From NCBI GenBank assembly GCA_019426215.1, contig CM033395.1, forward strand, positions 255,501 through 319,500: a stretch of 64,000 bases of DNA, read 5' to 3'. The translations under genes and the position numbers were made by a program. This DNA comes from Buddleja alternifolia (Eukaryota > Streptophyta > Magnoliopsida > Lamiales > Scrophulariaceae). Below are positions 1 to 10,646 of this stretch, one piece after another; positions within the stretch are counted from its first letter, which is position 1, and every line of letters starts with the position of its first letter. The notes below the pieces were generated by a model. The model was not told the origin of the DNA. It searched no databases and saw only the letters and a list, made by a program, of their open reading frames with translations.

Positions 1-2100
1 CTAAAACGCTGTGAGGAAACAAATCTTGTTTTGAATTGGGAAAAATGTCATTTTATGGTCCGGGAAGGGATTGTACTAGGTCACAAAATCTCCCAAAAAG
101 GGATTGAAGTGGACCAAGCCAAGATTGAGGTAATAGAAAAGCTTCCTCCACCTACATCGGTGAAAGCCGTGAGGAGCTTTCTTGGTCATGCCGGCTTCTA
201 TAGGCGATTTATCAAAGATTTTTCCAAAATTGCAAAGCCGTTATCTAACTTGCTTGTCAAAGATGCACCATTCAATTTTGATTCCCTTTGTTTACAGGCC
301 TTCATGACTCTTAAGGAGCTATTGATATCCGCTCCCATCATGGCACCTCCCGACTGGAGTTTGCCCTTCGAATTGATGTGTGATGCTAGTGACACCGCGG
401 TGGGTGCGGTCCTTGGCCAAAGGAAGGATAAGGTATTTCAAACCATCTACTATGCTAGTAAGACTTTAAATGATGCACAAATGAATTACGCAACCACGGA
501 AAAAGAATTACTAGCCATAGTATTTGCATTTGACAAGTTCCATGCTTATCTCATTTTGAATAAAGTAATTGTGTACACCGATCACTCCGCATTAAAATAC
601 TTACTTGCCAAAAAGGATGCAAAACCTAGACTCATTAGGTGGATTTTACTTCTTCAAGAATTTGATGTAGAAATTAAGGATAAGAAAGGAGTAGAAAATG
701 TTGTTGCCGACCACTTGTCTAGGATAGAGGCTCCTACCCCCGAGTGCGTGTATGATAAACCTATTTGTGAGGAGTTTCCCGATGAGCACTTGTATGCTAT
801 ACACAATAATGACGATCCTTGGTATGCCAATTATGCAAATTATCTTGTCACGGGAGTTCTTCCTCCGGATATCACTTATCATCAAAAGAAGAAATTCCTA
901 TTTGATGTGAAGCGATATTTGTGGGACGAACCATATCTATTTAAGATTTGTGCAGATGGCCTCATTCGACGATGTATCCCTGAGGAGGAAACAACATCAA
1001 TTCTCACCCATTGTCATGATATGTCGGTAGGTGGTCACTTTGGACCTTCTAAAACAGTGGCTAAAGTGCTTCAATCAGGTTTCTTTTGGCCTACTCTTTC
1101 TAAAGATGCATTTTTGTATGTTCAATCTTGTGATAGGTGTCAACGAACAGGTAACATCTCTAAAAGACACGAAATGCCATTGCATAACATGCTTGAATGT
1201 GAACTATTTGATGTGTGGGGTATTGATTTTATGGGACCTTTCCCTAGTTCTTGTTCTAATAAGTATATTCTTGTTGCGGTCGACTATGTCTCCAAATGGG
1301 TCGAAGCCGAGGCTTTACCAACTAACGATGCTCGGGTGGTTACTCGATTTTTAAGAAACAGGATTTTCACTCGTTTTGGAACTCCTAGAGCAATCGTTAG
1401 TGACGGGGGCACCCATTTTTGCAACAAACAATTCGAACACTTATTGAACAAGTACGGGGTACGGCATAAAATCTCAACCCCATATCATCCCCAAACGAGT
1501 GGTCAAGTGGAGGTGTCAAATCGGGAGATTAAACGCATTCTTGAAAAAACGGTTAACGCATCTAGAAAAGATTGGTCCCTTAAACTAGATGACGCCTTGT
1601 GGGCATATAGAACCGCGTTTAAAACTCCGATTGGCATGTCCCCATATCGCCTTGTCTTTGGAAAAGCATGTCACTTGCCGGTTGAGCTCGAACATCGCGC
1701 TTTTTGGGCTATTAAATTTCTAAATTTTGATTCCCAACTCGTAGGTACCAAGCGTTTACTCCAATTGCACGAACTTGAGGAATGGCGCCATCAAGCGTAT
1801 GAGAATGCCAAGCTTTACAAGGAGCGAACGAAAACTTGGCATGATAAGCGTATCATTCCTCGGGAATTTCACGAAGGAGACAAAGTGTTACTATACAATT
1901 CTCGCCTTCGACTTTTTCCCGGGAAACTCAAGTCAAAATGGTCGGGACCGTTTGTTATATCTCGTGTTTATGCCTCCGGTGCTATTGAACTTATAACGGA
2001 AAATGGACGGACCTTCATGACAAACGCCCAAAGGTTAAAGCATTACATTGGAATTGACGGGTCAAGGGATAAAGTGACCATACCCCTCCGGGATCCTTAG
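1..2100 (+). CDS. Athila-type Ty3/gypsy pol, 3' part (RT end, RNase H, integrase), element A
   Basis: This is the C-terminal 699 residues of a gypsy Pol polyprotein; the frame is already open at base 1, so the gene begins outside the window. In order it holds the end of reverse transcriptase, an RNase H (CDAS near base 380, TEKELLA near 500, [10 protein letters not shown] near 575), an integrase zinc finger (HCHD and CDRC, about 1010-1140) and the integrase core with its D, D, E residues ([27 protein letters not shown]). There is no chromodomain, as expected for the Athila lineage. The polyprotein copies element RNA into DNA and inserts it. The frame is uninterrupted to the TAG at 2098-2100. 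It aligns without an indel to 43511-45610 of element C, so A and C are close relatives. Unlike C, A carries a second gene downstream. Confidence 0.95.
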   Translation, partial: LKRCEETNLVLNWEKCHFMVREGIVLGHKISQKGIEVDQAKIEVIEKLPPPTSVKAVRSFLGHAGFYRRFIKDFSKIAKPLSNLLVKDAPFNFDSLCLQAFMTLKELLISAPIMAPPDWSLPFELMCDASDTAVGAVLGQRKDKVFQTIYYASKTLNDAQMNYATTEKELLAIVFAFDKFHAYLILNKVIVYTDHSALKYLLAKKDAKPRLIRWILLLQEFDVEIKDKKGVENVVADHLSRIEAPTPECVYDKPICEEFPDEHLYAIHNNDDPWYANYANYLVTGVLPPDITYHQKKKFLFDVKRYLWDEPYLFKICADGLIRRCIPEEETTSILTHCHDMSVGGHFGPSKTVAKVLQSGFFWPTLSKDAFLYVQSCDRCQRTGNISKRHEMPLHNMLECELFDVWGIDFMGPFPSSCSNKYILVAVDYVSKWVEAEALPTNDARVVTRFLRNRIFTRFGTPRAIVSDGGTHFCNKQFEHLLNKYGVRHKISTPYHPQTSGQVEVSNREIKRILEKTVNASRKDWSLKLDDALWAYRTAFKTPIGMSPYRLVFGKACHLPVELEHRAFWAIKFLNFDSQLVGTKRLLQLHELEEWRHQAYENAKLYKERTKTWHDKRIIPREFHEGDKVLLYNSRLRLFPGKLKSKWSGPFVISRVYASGAIELITENGRTFMTNAQRLKHYIGIDGSRDKVTIPLRDP

Positions 2101-2145
2101 CAACTCTTTGTCTCACATCGAGCTACCGACTCTAAACTAGCGCTT

Positions 2146-2163
2146 CTTGGGAGGCAACCCAAG
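2146..2163 (+). other. Conserved post-pol stem-loop (element A)
   Basis: CTTGGG, then AGGCAA, then CCCAAG: a perfect 6-bp stem. The same sequence sits just after pol in elements C (45656-45673) and H (52670-52687), and after the Gag-derived ORF in F (29185-29202). It is preceded each time by GCGCTT or GCGTTT. Confidence 0.75.
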
Positions 2164-2311
2164 TTCCTTCTTTTCTCATATTTTTTGTTTGGTTTGCTTC
2201 GTTTTATTTTGATTACTCTTGCTTAATCTTTGTTAGTTGTGTTAATTTTAGTGTGAATTGTTATTTTTCCTTTTGTTTACAGGAAATGGAATGAAATTTG
2301 CAACACAGCAA

Positions 2312-2660
2312 CATCCACGCCTAGGCGCCATGTCTCCCGCGCCCGGGCGCCTCTTTCTTCAGTACAGGACCTGCTTCGCATTTCCGCGCCCAGGCGTACG
2401 ATACTACACGCCCCGGCGCCTAATCATAGGCGCCCAGGCGTCAAAATCCTACGCCGGGGCGCCACGAGAGCTATTTTTGTCCAATTCCTTTCGCATTCCC
2501 GCGCCCCAGCGTGCCCCATATCGCGCCCAGGCGCCAAGCCCACGACGCCAAGGCGTCCCCCTTACACGCTCAGGCGCGGCGTAAAAACTCAAAATATTCA
2601 ATTGCTTCGCATTGAGGCGCCTAGGCGCCGATATACGCGCGCCCGGGCGCCGCGCAGGTA
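2312..2660. repeat. GC-rich GGCGCC-based degenerate repeat
   Basis: Irregularly spaced copies of a motif close to GCGCCCAGGCGCC or GCGCCTAGGCGCC stand in an otherwise AT-rich element. The repeat belongs to the ORF3 leader of element A. ORFs crossing it in several frames are translations of the repeat, not genes. Related blocks occur at 34838-35035, 37541-37745, 41590-41770, 52785-52985 and 56552-56716. Confidence 0.7.
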
Positions 2661-3256
2661 TAAACTTAACCTTGGCTGAAAAATTAGATCTATTTCTCAA
2701 ATTTCTCTCTCTCTTCCGACTGCCGAGCAACAACCATCAAATCTCCACCTTAAAGCCACCATTGGACCTGCCCGAACCACCGTCTTCCACCACTCGCCGT
2801 CGAATTTGCCGCCGTAAAACTGCAATGTCCGTTTTCTCTCGATCAAAAGGTGAGTGAATAGCTGTGTTCTTGCTCATTTCCGATTATTCAATCAGTATAA
2901 AGTTATCTTTCATCAGTGTTTTCGTTTCGGGCCTGAAATTGTTGCTTAATCTTGGTGAATATTCAATTGTGGGGAAATATTCGGGATTTACAGATTTGGA
3001 GGATTGTTTGTGCACAATTTCAGTTTTGAAATACAGAATCATCGGGCTGTGTTATGAATTTGGGAATTACAGATTTGACTTTACATTTGTGATTATAGTT
3101 CCGTTTTGGTGTAGAAATTAATTTTACATTTCAAGGTTTGGGGTGATTTCTGGTTGATTGTTGTGTGGGTTGCTGTTTTCGGGGGAGTAATCGGGAATTT
3201 GGTATATCGATTAAATGTCATTACTCTGCCAAAATTTCTACAAAAAAAAAAATAAA

Positions 3257-4240
3257 ATGCCGAAGCACACTTCCAAACAATCCAAAAGTAAAAAGAAAGT
3301 GGGAGAAGGGTCATCTAACGACCCTGAACTACCCATTGATTCGACTATTCCGACCCTTGACCCTCGATTCTCTAATCCGGAGGTCCAAATAATCTGTCAA
3401 TGCCTCCACCATCGAAATATCATTAAGGAGAAGTACTTAGTTACACAGGGACAGCCTTCGGTGCGGAACTTGGTTGAGTTTCATCACTTGCAATATTTTT
3501 GTCGTAAGCCCGAGATTATTTGGGTCCCTTTGGTTCAGGAATTCTTTGGTGCGGGGGCATTTCATGAACTTACAGCCTCGAGATATAGTGAGCCTGAGCA
3601 CACGGTTCGCCATACCACGGTGTCATATGATGTCGGAAAGATTCGGGAGATTATAGGTACTCCTAAGCCTCAACAGTGTGAATACACTACTCTTTATCAC
3701 GGGGGACACCTACAAATCGATATGGATGAGTTAATGAGGGTCATAGCAAAGGAAGGTGAGATTTGGCCATCGGGCCAGGCCTATCTCCCCCGTCGAGCTT
3801 TACTTCCGGAGGCCACCTTTTGGCTTGAATTTATACGGTTCAATCTCATTCCTAGCACTAATAAGTCAGAAGCTAATAAACAAAGGGCCGCTCTCATTTT
3901 TTCTATCATGACTCGCAAAACTATTGACTTCTCCAAGTTGATCTTTGATTCTTTATTAGACCAGTTGAAGAAGTTCAAAAATGAGTTTGCTTGGGTAGTT
4001 GATCAGACGACACAACAGAGGATGGGAGTAGAGTCGACAAAGAAGAATCCTCTGATTTTTCCCTCCCTTATCACTGCTCTCTGTAACAAGCATAGAATTC
4101 AAGTTTCTCCTCTAGAGCGACCCGAGCCACCTGGTTCATCCATCACTATGCTTGCCGCTACTCCACAGGCTCCCCCTCCTCCTAAGCGTTCTCGTCCACC
4201 TTCATTTGCTCATGGTGCAGAATCAAGCCACACTACATGA
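3257..4240 (+). CDS. Athila ORF3 (env position), N-terminal part, element A
   Basis: A 327-residue ORF downstream of pol on the same strand. The start MPKHTSKQSK was chosen because the homologue in element H begins at the matching place (MPKTTTKQSK, 53473). It has a basic Lys/Ser N-terminus, then a globular region containing LPRRALLPEATFWLEFIRFN and a segment rich in LIPSTNKSEANKQRA. This pattern resembles the Pfam family called putative plant transposon protein, which is common in this position of Athila-like elements; I have not searched to confirm it. A Pro-rich, basic tail follows (PPPPKRSRPP). I see no signal peptide or membrane span, so an envelope role is not supported by the sequence. 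The frame is cut at its 3' end and overlaps the next ORF by ATGA. Function unknown. Confidence 0.75.
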   Translation: MPKHTSKQSKSKKKVGEGSSNDPELPIDSTIPTLDPRFSNPEVQIICQCLHHRNIIKEKYLVTQGQPSVRNLVEFHHLQYFCRKPEIIWVPLVQEFFGAGAFHELTASRYSEPEHTVRHTTVSYDVGKIREIIGTPKPQQCEYTTLYHGGHLQIDMDELMRVIAKEGEIWPSGQAYLPRRALLPEATFWLEFIRFNLIPSTNKSEANKQRAALIFSIMTRKTIDFSKLIFDSLLDQLKKFKNEFAWVVDQTTQQRMGVESTKKNPLIFPSLITALCNKHRIQVSPLERPEPPGSSITMLAATPQAPPPPKRSRPPSFAHGAESSHTT

Positions 4241-4539
4241 TGCATACCATGATGAATGAAGGTTGTTCTTACGTTAGACAACTATTTATGGAGCAGGATG
4301 CATTTATGGGCCGGGGACCTTTCGACTACTCTTCGCCGCCTACTTTTTCGGATTCTTATACACCTCCGCAAGATGATATGCCCGATGTAGGTGCAGGTGC
4401 TTTAGTTGTTCGGGTTGATTCTCCTGAGCATGTTGATGGCTCCGATGATTTGCTTGACGATGACCATATTTTAGGAGATGATGAGCCTGTTGAGGGTGGA
4501 GGGGATCATGATGATGTGGACGCCATGTTTGACGATTAG
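4237..4539 (+). CDS. Athila ORF3, C-terminal acidic part, element A
   Basis: A 100-residue ORF in a different frame, starting inside the stop of the upstream ORF (ATGA). It contains RQLFMEQDAFMGRGPFDYSS and then a strongly acidic Asp-rich tail. In element H the matching sequence (RQLLIEQDTFVGRGPFDYST) lies in the same frame as the N-terminal part. The split in A is therefore most simply an indel in one original gene. Reinitiation or frameshifting at the overlap is possible but unproven. Confidence 0.65.
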   Translation: MMHTMMNEGCSYVRQLFMEQDAFMGRGPFDYSSPPTFSDSYTPPQDDMPDVGAGALVVRVDSPEHVDGSDDLLDDDHILGDDEPVEGGGDHDDVDAMFDD

Positions 4540-6126
4540 TCCCGTGTTATTTTCATTTCCTTAATTTTTTATCTTATATGTTTATTTGTGGTCTGTTTTT
4601 GAATTTTGATTAACCTTTGGAATTATGTTTTTTTTTATTATTGTTGGATTTTATTTTGTTTTTTTTCTTTTTTGTGTTGTGGAAAATATGCTATGCTTAA
4701 CCGGATCATATGGATAGCACATGTTGATTTTGTAGTAGGATTCTCTTTCAACTAAGTCGCGGTAGCTAAACTTGGGACAGAATATCCTCAAGAGAACTCG
4801 GGTTTGCTTTTCAGCACCCCTTATGGTGAAGTGTTCTCTTACTCAAATTTTTCTCCAACATTGGGGACAATGTTTGTTTTAAGTTTGGGGGTCCATTCAT
4901 GATCTATATATTTCTGTCTAAGTTTGGGGGTGTCGTATAGTGTGAATTTTTTTTAGCATATATATATATATATTTTTTACTTAAAAAAAAAAATTTAGTC
5001 CTTCCAATTGATGCATTGAAATTGATTGACTTGGAAAAATGGCATGATCTCTTGAAATAATTTGAATTTAATGGAATATATATATCTTTGAAATTGCTCG
5101 TGGAGACACTAGACTAGAATTGATTCTTTAGATGATTCACAATGCACTTAAATCGAAGGTAGAGGAGTTGAAATGATAACCATCTTGAGACACTTAAGGA
5201 ATTTTTCCCGGAAATATTAACTTAGATTTCTCATAAGGTTATAAGTTGAGTAGTAATTTTATATGCTAAACAATAAAGTGAAAAGGTTGAATTTTGGTAT
5301 GACCAAATGTGGTTAGGCTAATACGTACTGGAGGTGAAAAGTTTCATGCCTATATACTGTACTATTATGCTAATTTGAGCTAAGCTCAAGCCAAAAAGAA
5401 GTGAATTGTTTAAAAGATCTCGTTTTATTTCGTGGCCTTTGACACTCGAGTGATTAAATCCTTAGGAGTGTCTCTACACTTAATGCCCCAAAACTATCTA
5501 GTTTGGGAGTCATTGATCTAAAGCTTGTTACATGGGTGTCATAGAAAGTCTAATGGAATAAAACATTGCACATGATCTAGCCTTAATGAATTTAATGGAA
5601 GTTTCATACGAATTGAAAGTTGAATGTTGAGATAATGAAATTTAAATGGCTACGAGATTTTCTATAATTTTTGTGCTTTATGTTTGATCAAAAGTTGATA
5701 GATATGGGATTAATGTCCAAAATTTGGTAAGGATGCCTTTCGACTATAATACCTTAGATTTATTTTTCACTACACCCTAGGGAGTCTTTTCAAGTATTGG
5801 TGTCACATGAGCAAAAGTAGTTGATATGTATATATATTTGTGAACTTTAAAAGGTTGATTTTATGCCATTCATTCTTGTTGATCATGTTGAGGTGTATTG
5901 ATTTGGTTGGATAAATTTTGTTAGATTTTGTGGGTATATCGCATGCAAACCCTCACGAGACTATAACTCGTCCTTTGAAGTAACTCAAAGGTTTAAAGGC
6001 TTGTTGCATCCGCTAAGTGCAATCGTTTACTCCACGAAAGTGAGTTAGTTAGTTGTTTTGTTTTCTCCCATTGAATGATGTTGATCTTGCCATATAGCTC
6101 TTATTGCTCGAGGTCGAGCAATTGAT
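4540..6126 (+). other. 3' internal noncoding region of element A
   Basis: AT-rich and without a convincing ORF. It carries features shared with C, F and H. A stem-loop AACATTG-GGGA-CAATGTT lies at 4857-4874. Two copies of the polypurine-like AAGTTTGGGGGT lie at 4881-4892 and 4920-4933. A stem TTGAGC-TAA-GCTCAA lies at 5375-5389. ACGAG and CTCGT arms lie at 5955-5971, and CCTTTGAA-GTAA-CTCAAAGG at 5972-5991. ATTGCTCGA-GG-TCGAGCAAT, with 9-bp arms, lies at 6103-6122 just before the polypurine tract. Confidence 0.7.
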
Positions 6127-6140
6127 AAGTTCGGGGGTGT
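6127..6140 (+). promoter_or_regulatory. 3' polypurine tract of element A
   Basis: AAGTTCGGGGGTGT directly abuts the LTR start TGATAAG. It has the position and composition of the plus-strand primer. Elements C and F have AAGTTTGGGGGTGT here. Confidence 0.75.
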
Positions 6141-7716
6141 TGATAAGAGGTGTTTTTACGTGTTTTTAAGACCGTAATTCTTATGATTTGGATTCACTTA
6201 TTGCTTAAATCATGTCACATTTGCATTTAATAAGTGTGTTAAGTGAATACAGGTAATAAATGAGAATACATGAAGAAAAGGGAAGAAAAACGATGTGCAA
6301 AACAAGTTCAAACATGTTTTTCAACACTTAGGCGGTTTATGCATCTCCTACCACATTCGAGCGATAATTCTGTACATTTCGAGACCGAATTGGACAACAT
6401 TTCCTTCTACAAAGTTGTATATCTATGTCTTAGCTTCAAATGGGAACTTGAATCATCCAAATCGTAGGTCTATAGAGATAATTATGAAGTAAATACGATT
6501 GTTGCGCTGAACAGAGAAGTATATGTGCCAGGACACGCCCTAGGCGTGGACGGTCCGAATCTTACTCCTTTTCAGCCTAAATTCCAGCTCTTTATGATGG
6601 GAAGGAATCACTTTTAGCCATAATTCAGCACATGTGTTGAGGGGGAGTGTCATAAGTGTGTTTCTTGGTAGATTTACTTTATGGAATTTTATACTACACA
6701 CTTTGGAGTAATGGAGGACACAAGAGAGGAACAACACATGGGAGGAAGAAGAATCTACACCTATAAAGCTAATCATCTCTTGCATTCATTCTTCATCAAG
6801 AAAAAGAGGGGGGGAAGGGACCGATCCATTAGAGAGAAAGGAGAGGGAGAAGGATTCTTGGATTCATTATCATCATTGGAGAAAGAATATTCACTTGGAG
6901 TTCTATCATCATTTACTTAGAGGGAGTTTTTATAGTCTTTTCATTTTCATTCATGTCTATGAATATGTGTATTTACTCATTATTGTTTTTCATATTATCT
7001 ATTATGAACTAATTTCATAAGACTAAGGCCATGTAAGGTCAAATTGAAATATATGCTTATAATAGATTATTGTTGAGGTTACTCTTATATTGTTATGTGA
7101 TGTGAATTTGTATTTTTGCCTATCTTGCATATACTTGATCACTATATGTTAGAATCTTATGCCTAGGTTAATATTTCGGGAGAAAATTGACTTAGGGTGC
7201 AAGAAATTCACATCATGACCCGCAACTAATGAGGAATTGCCCTAGACATAGGAAAAGATTCCCGGGTGAAGTTGTTCGATTCAAATCGAGTGAACTCTAG
7301 TACGTTAATGCATGTTTAGTGGCCAGATTTCCGGATAGGAATATTTGGGAAATCACGATCTAAGCATAGGAGTTTATACGCGAGACATCGGTTATTCTCT
7401 ACCCTCGGAGCTCTCACCATAACAATATAAGCGTAATCCTTCAACAAGAATCTTTATAAGTATAATTGATCAATTTGAACCTAGCATGTGCCTTAGTCTC
7501 CCTTTATATTTTGGTTAAATCACTTTTGCAATCTTGTTCTTATCTTACGCGTTTCACACTCATTTTACGTTTATTGTATTGATCTTTGTTGTTATAAAAT
7601 CTTAAACTAGAATTCAAGTCCTTGTGGTTCAACAACCCGGACTTCTTTTTGTCCACTTTATTACTATACACGACTAGTGCACTTGCTACTATAGCACGTT
7701 AGCTTTTAGCGTGTCA
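6141..7716 (+). mobile_element. LTR of Athila-type element A
   Basis: Starts TGATAAGAGG and ends AGCGTGTCA (TG...CA). It belongs to the same family as the LTRs of element C, with matching ends over several hundred bases. The stretch around 6681-6910 differs: A has its own promoter-proximal sequence with a TATA-like CTATAAAG at about 6761-6768, where C has a longer unrelated block. It is followed by a stub of internal sequence (7717-7730), so it is not a plain 3' end in host DNA. Confidence 0.85.
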
Positions 7717-7730
7717 AGTTTTTTGGCGCC
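7717..7730 (+). other. Truncated Athila primer-binding-site stub
   Basis: AGTTTTTTGGCGCC: the spacer plus the first seven bases of the tRNA-Asp-type primer-binding site, which then breaks off into copia sequence. It shows that the LTR at 6141-7716 once led into another internal region. Confidence 0.6.
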
Positions 7731-7895
7731 CTAACCATATGTAACCCATGGGATCTTTATCTATACTAACATAAGTAATTAACAATAAAGAAGCATACAT
7801 AAAGAAACATTCAATATATTTTAAACAAGACTATCATAGTGTTTTACATTTAAGGTGGCAGAGTCTAGAACAAATGGCTCGCCGGGTACCTAACA
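7731..7895 (-). mobile_element. Partial 3' LTR of copia element J
   Basis: On the minus strand it begins TGTTAGGTACCCGGCG and is cut off at the Athila stub. A purine-rich tract for plus-strand priming (AAGTGGGAGATTG, minus strand) lies beside it at about 7900-7912. The LTR start resembles that of the LTR-like block X at 18210 (TGTTAG, then CCCGGCG). Confidence 0.65.
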
Positions 7896-7913
7896 CTATC
7901 AATCTCCCACTTG

Positions 7914-8717
7914 CCCTAGAGCCAATTGCCCTTGTACTTTAGTCCCATCATTTCCAGATGTTTTTTAAATACATTTTTGACTAAAAGCTTTGGTGAAGGG
8001 GTTTGCTACGTTTTTCGCCGAGTCGAATCATTCTACTCGAACGTCACCTCTTTCCACCATGTCCTTGATGAAATGATATCGCCTAAGAATGTGCTTGGAT
8101 CTTTGGTGAGACCTAGGCTCTTTTGACAGAGCTATGGCTCCATTATTATCGCAGTGCATAAGCATCAGATTAGAAATGGAGGAAACTACTTCCAATTCAT
8201 GGACAAAGTTCCTCATCCAAACAGCTTCCTTCGCCGCTTCAGCGGCAGATATATACTCAGCTTCAATGGTGGAGTCAGCCATTGTCTCTTGCTTGGAGCT
8301 CTTCCAACTTACAGCTCCTCCATTGAGTATAAACACATATTCAAATATCGATTTAAGATCATCTGCGTCCGACTGAAAACTAGATTCTGAATAACACTCT
8401 AATTCCAATTTTTCTCCGCCGTATACCAGAAAGAGATCTTGAGTACACCTTAAGTACTTTAGGATCGCTTTCACGGCAGTCCAGTGGTCTTCCCCTGGAT
8501 TCGACTGGAACCGGCTTGTTACACTGAGTGCACAAGCCACATCCGATCTACTACATAGCATAGCATACATAATGCTTCCTATCACCGAAGCATAGGGAAT
8601 GATTGACATCTTCTCTCTTTCCTCGGGTGTCCTTGGGGACATAGACTTGGAAAGAGAGATTCCATGTCTTGTTAGAACAAATCCTCTCATAGAGTCTTCC
8701 ATTTTGAATCTATTCAA
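7914..8717 (-). pseudogene. copia Pol: RT end and RNase H (element J)
   Basis: The open part (8028-8717) encodes the end of reverse transcriptase and the RNase H of a Ty1/copia Pol. It has SIIPYASVIGSIMYAM, then SWKSSKQETMADSTIEAEYI and the block EPRSHQRSKHILRRYHFIKD. Between 8027 and 7914 the frame continues with stops to the end of Pol and the polypurine tract. It is decayed and part of the same element as 8841-10974. Confidence 0.85.
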
Positions 8718-8840
8718 AATTCATTTTATGTACTTAGATTCAGAGAATCCTAGCAATGTACCTTGCCTTTCTCGGTGTATCTTCTTACCAAGAACGTATG
8801 ATGCTTCTCCCATATCTTTTATTGAAAATTGGGTTGACAA

Positions 8841-9470
8841 CTAACCCTTCATTGATTGCAACATTCCAACATCATTTCTAATGAGAAGAATGTCATCAAC
8901 GTAGAGTACCAAAAGACTTATGGCTCTCCCACTAACTTTCTTGTATACGCATGGTTCATAACCATTCTTGATGTAGCCGTATTTCTTTACAACTTTATCA
9001 AATCTCAAATTCCAGCTTTGGGAAGTTTGCTTCAAGCCATAAATGGATCTTTGTAGCTTGCACACTTTGTGCTCGCTTCCACTAGATGTGAAACCCTCCG
9101 GCTGTTCCATGTAGATTTCCTCATCAATGTTTCCATTGAGGAAAACCGTTTTTACATCCATCTGTCAAATCTCATAATCAAGATAGGCAGATATGGCCAA
9201 TAGAATCCTAATTGACTTGGTCATCACGACTGGCGAAAAAGTCTCCTCACAATCAATTCCTTATCTTTGAGTATAACCCTTCGCCACTAAGCGAGCTTTA
9301 AAGGTTGTGACCTTTCCATCTATTCCTAACTTGCGTTTGTACACCCACTTACAACTAATGGCCTTAATGCCCGGTGGTGGGTCTACCAAGGTCTAAACCT
9401 TGTTTGAGTACATAGATTCAATTTCAGATTCCATGGCTTCAAACTATTTTCCCGAGTCTTTGTCAGACAT
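8841..9470 (-). pseudogene. copia reverse transcriptase core (element J)
   Basis: The open piece 8841-9161 begins MDVKTVFLNGNIDEEIYMEQ and contains YGLKQTSQSW and the catalytic block LYVDDILL. The more N-terminal RT sequence continues to about 9470 with stops and shifts. No functional enzyme is possible from this copy. Confidence 0.85.
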
Positions 9471-9620
9471 TGCCTCATCATAGGACAGTGGACCTTCATC
9501 CAATGAGAGGCCCTCTTCTTTGCTTTTCAGCAAGAGACCATAATACCTCTCATGCTGTCTCGGGATCCTTTCGAATCTCCTTGGAGGTGGAATTTGTGTA
9601 CTTACAATTTGCGGTTCATT

Positions 9621-10640
9621 TTACCTTTCATCCATTACCAATGGAGTTTGTGTTTCTTGAGTTTCCACAAGTTCTACCACTTTATCTATATTCTCACTGA
9701 AGAGCTGCTTCTCCAGGAACACAGCGTTCCTTAAAACAATTACCTTTTGTTCCAAGGTGTGATAGAAATAGTACCTATATGACTCCTTAGGATAACCCAC
9801 AAACCTATATAAGATAGATCTCGAATCTAACTTATCTCCCACTTGCTGCTTGACATGAGCAGCACACCCCATATTCTAAGGTACTTGTATGAGGGTGATT
9901 TACCGTTCCACATATTATACGGTACTTTAGGAACATTATTTGACAGCAGTCTATTTAATAGATAAGCCGCCGTCTCCAGGATATAGCCCCAGAACGTAGG
10001 TAAATCGGTGGACATCTCATTAATCGGACCATGTCCATCAACGTGCGATTTCTTCGCTCAGATACACCATTTAATTGTGGCGTTCCGGGCGGTGTCCACT
10101 GAGAGAGAATTCCATTCTCTTTTAAATAATCCAAGAACCCACCAGATAAGTATTCTCCTCCTCGATCAGATCGCAGAGCCTTAATGTTTTTACCAATTTG
10201 TTTCTCTACTTCATTTCTGAATTCTTTGAACTTATCAAAAACTTCAGATTTATATCTCATAATTTATAAATCACCATACCTAAAATAATCGTCGACAAAG
10301 GTTATGAAGTAAGGATAGTTCCTTAATGCACTAACACTGAGCGGCCCATACACATCAGTGTGCTCAAGAAAATTCTTAGCGCCTTCCATTTGGCCTCCAA
10401 ATGGTGACTTTGTCATTTTACCCTTTAGACAAGATTCACAAGTCGGTAGTTCCTCTTCTTCATCATGCTCGAGGAAAATTGATAACTTGCGAATCCTATC
10501 CTTAGATGCATGACTAAGTCTAGCATGCCAAATTTATGCATTAGGTGGATTATCAGATTTACGCTTCCTTTTGTTTATTGGTTGAATTGAAAGAGAATTA
10601 GTGTGCGGGTAAACATAAAGGTTGTTATACATACATGCTC
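9621..10640 (-). pseudogene. copia integrase (element J)
   Basis: Three overlapping frames (9621-9872, 9827-10015, 9955-10260) carry the integrase core and the region after it: LRSDRGGEYLS, then TPPGTPQLNGVSERRNRTL with the catalytic Glu, then FWGYILETAAYLLNRL. Upstream, to about 10640, the zinc-finger end and first catalytic Asp region can be read with stops. Frame changes show indels. Confidence 0.8.
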
Positions 10641-10646
10641 TAATGA

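Larger units (their letters stand above)
2101..3256 (+). other. Leader between pol and ORF3 in element A
   Basis: Noncoding spacer. Just after pol comes a conserved stem-loop (2146-2163). A possible 3' splice site, a T-rich tract ending in TTTACAG, lies at 2271-2282. A GC-rich repeat follows (about 2312-2660), then a strong plant-type 5' splice donor, AAAAG followed by GTGAGT, with the GT at 2850-2851. From there to the ORF3 start the sequence is AT/GT-rich with several possible acceptors, like an intron in a 5' UTR. Element H has the same layout at 52688-53472, with AAAAAG followed by GTGAGT at 53187-53197. The splicing reading is an inference. Confidence 0.6.

Noticed and set aside
2258..2733. 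Overlapping ORFs on both strands around the GC-rich block
   Set aside because: They are translations of the GGCGCC repeat in several frames, with no conserved start or protein family.
6540..6920. Small ORFs within the LTR of A
   Set aside because: They are not conserved in the LTRs of C and have no coding features.
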